A stretch of DNA of 6,406 nucleotides from JANRKT01 sp033763355. Its GTDB lineage: Bacteria > Bacteroidota > Bacteroidia > Chitinophagales > Chitinophagaceae. Below are positions 5,031-6,406 of the stretch, one piece after another (position 1 is the first letter of the stretch; each line of letters opens with the position of its first letter). Under the pieces are notes generated by a model that saw nothing but the letters and a program-made list of their open reading frames with translations, ran no database searches and was not told where the DNA came from. Both the position numbers and the translations under genes were made by a program. The stretch covers positions 1-6,406 of the forward strand of contig JANRKT010000063.1 of NCBI GenBank assembly GCA_033763355.1, given 5' to 3'.

Positions 5031-6406
5031 ATGAAAGCGTTACTAATAAATACTGTTTTTCTTTTCGCCTTTTGGAATTCATCTGTGGTTTTTGCACAGA
5101 TAAAACTTCCCCGGCTTGTACGGGACAGTATGATATTGCAAAGAGATGCCGATGTAAAAATCTGGGGCTGGGCATCGAAAAATGAAAAGATTAGTATCAA
5201 ATTCAACAACAAAGCATATAAAACAAAGGCAGATGCAGATGGCAAATGGTCAGTTTTTCTTTCACCTATGAAAGCAGGAGGGCCATACACAATGGATATT
5301 GCCGGAAAGAATAAAATAACGCTGAAAGAAATTCTGATTGGTGATGTCTGGTTTTGCAGCGGCCAGTCAAATATGGTTCATCAGATGAATATTCATGATG
5401 TGACGTATGCAAAGGATATTGCTGAAGCAAACAATCCACAGATAAGGCATTTCTCGATATCCACACTTACAAATCTGCAGGAACCGCAAAATGATTTGCC
5501 AACCGGTTATTGGAAACCGGCAGTAGGTAATGATGTAAGACCTTTTTCTGCTGTGGCTTATTTTTTTGCAAGAAAAATTTATGAAAAATATCATGTGCCC
5601 ATCGGCATCATCAATGCCAGTGTGGGCGGCACACCTATTGAAGCATGGACAAGTGAAGAAGGGCTGAAAATTTTTTCTCCATTAATAACTACAATTCAGA
5701 AAAATAAAGACACGGCTTATATAAACAGTTTAAACAGGCCTCAGGTTGCAAATACAAACAGGTCACAGCAACAAACTGATTTAGGATTAGCAGGTCAAAC
5801 CAAATGGTTTGATATTTCCTATGAGCCAAAAGGATGGCGAAACATAAATATTCCCGGTTATTGGGAAGACCAGGGGATTAAAGACCTGAACGGTGTGGTT
5901 TGGTACAGAAAGGAAATAGAAATACCTGCTTCTATGATTGGTAAACCGGCCAAAGTTTTTTTAGGAAGAATTGTTGATGCAGATGAATTGTATATAAATA
6001 GCAAAAAGATTGGTATTACAACTTATCAATACCCTCAAAGAAGATATAATGCGCCTGCTGATGTATTGAAAGCAGGTAAAAACATATTTGTAATCCGCAT
6101 TACAAACACAGCCGGTAAAGGAGGTTTTGTGCCGGATAAACCCTATTGCATTTTTTCCGGCAGCGATACTGTTGATTTGAAAGGAACCTGGCAATATAAA
6201 GTTGGTGATGTGTATGTACCAGGGGCAGGCGGCGGCGGTTTTGGTTTTTTTGCACAGAACCAGCCGGCAGCATTATACAATGCAATGGTTGCTCCTGTTA
6301 TTAATTATGCTGTCAAAGGTTTTCTCTGGTACCAGGGAGAATCAAATACAGGCCGTGCAGAAGAATATGCAAGGCTTCAGCCGGCAATGATTGCTGACTG
6401 GCGCAG
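5031..6406 (+). CDS. Sialate O-acetylesterase-like SGNH carbohydrate esterase (3'-truncated by window)
   Basis: The frame is open from ATG 5031 to the window end (458 codons), with an in-frame TAA at 5019-5021 that fixes the start. A signal peptide covers 1-22 (VFA|Q). After a small beta-domain (about 24-95; LPRLVRDSMILQRDADVKIWGWA is typical of the family, here at about 25-47) comes GDVWFCSGQSNM at 104-115, where Ser113 in GQSN is the expected nucleophile. NASVGGTPIEAW near 200 is the second conserved block, and GFLWYQGESN at 430-439 the third. Between them, about 265-372, sits an inserted galactose-binding-like jelly roll (GWRNINIPGYW, VVWYRKEIEIP, LYINSKKIG), usual for the large two-domain SASA esterases. 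The Asp/His end of the catalytic triad should lie beyond the window. Characterised relatives remove O-acetyl groups from sialic acids or from plant polysaccharides such as xylan, so the name should not be taken as proof of sialic acid as substrate. It follows the propeller gene by 23 bases. Confidence 0.92.
   Translation, partial: MKALLINTVFLFAFWNSSVVFAQIKLPRLVRDSMILQRDADVKIWGWASKNEKISIKFNNKAYKTKADADGKWSVFLSPMKAGGPYTMDIAGKNKITLKEILIGDVWFCSGQSNMVHQMNIHDVTYAKDIAEANNPQIRHFSISTLTNLQEPQNDLPTGYWKPAVGNDVRPFSAVAYFFARKIYEKYHVPIGIINASVGGTPIEAWTSEEGLKIFSPLITTIQKNKDTAYINSLNRPQVANTNRSQQQTDLGLAGQTKWFDISYEPKGWRNINIPGYWEDQGIKDLNGVVWYRKEIEIPASMIGKPAKVFLGRIVDADELYINSKKIGITTYQYPQRRYNAPADVLKAGKNIFVIRITNTAGKGGFVPDKPYCIFSGSDTVDLKGTWQYKVGDVYVPGAGGGGFGFFAQNQPAALYNAMVAPVINYAVKGFLWYQGESNTGRAEEYARLQPAMIADWR

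Noticed and set aside
6202..6390. Plus-strand 62-codon frame inside the esterase gene
   Set aside because: It is an out-of-frame reading of the esterase, which is strongly supported by WYQGESN in this stretch.
1..6406. CRISPR array, tRNA/rRNA, transposase, toxin-antitoxin or anti-phage system
   Set aside because: No direct repeat arrays, cloverleaf-like segments, transposase motifs or defence-protein motifs are seen; the window is almost fully covered by metabolic-type exported genes.

Overview
The window looks like Bacteroidota DNA, most likely the Chitinophagaceae or a close relative. The reasons are: moderate-to-low GC by eye; gene starts preceded by A-rich stretches instead of well-placed Shine-Dalgarno sites; signal peptides whose predicted cleavage leaves a Gln at +1 (ATG|Q, ATA|Q, THA|Q, VFA|Q); and protein families typical of that phylum (Gfo/Idh/MocA oxidoreductases with the short Bacteroidota C-terminal tail, a lipoprotein oxidoreductase, a TolB-like propeller protein and a large two-domain sialate O-acetylesterase). 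The genus cannot be fixed from the sequence alone.

Layout: all genes lie on the + strand. Positions 2-187 are the last 61 codons of a Gfo/Idh/MocA-family oxidoreductase that begins outside the window. A 107-base gap (188-294) holds a weak inverted repeat and no promoter I would defend. Five closely packed genes follow: 295-1320, exported acetamidase/formamidase-family protein; 1317-2717, lipoprotein oxidoreductase (Gfo/Idh/MocA-like, putative oxidoreductase C-terminal domain type); 2714-3487, exported bicupin; 3511-5007, exported protein with an N-terminal concanavalin-like domain and a six-bladed TolB-type propeller; and 5031-6406, exported sialate O-acetylesterase-like SGNH esterase, cut by the window end. 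The first three genes are joined by ATGA stop/start overlaps, and the next two gaps are 23 bases each, so 295-6406 reads as one operon.

How they may work together: every product whose N-terminus is visible has an export signal, so this is an extracytoplasmic cassette. The esterase suggests removal of O-acetyl groups from a glycan. The oxidoreductases fit redox chemistry on sugars, the ConA-like/propeller protein fits binding or processing of a carbohydrate, and the acetamidase-like protein and bicupin supply a possible amide hydrolase and a metal-dependent enzyme. The substrate cannot be read from the sequence, and no SusC/SusD pair, glycoside hydrolase or regulator is visible here. I found no RNA gene, CRISPR array, transposon, phage gene or defence system. 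The individual families are known; the less ordinary aspect is their combination into one translationally coupled exported set.
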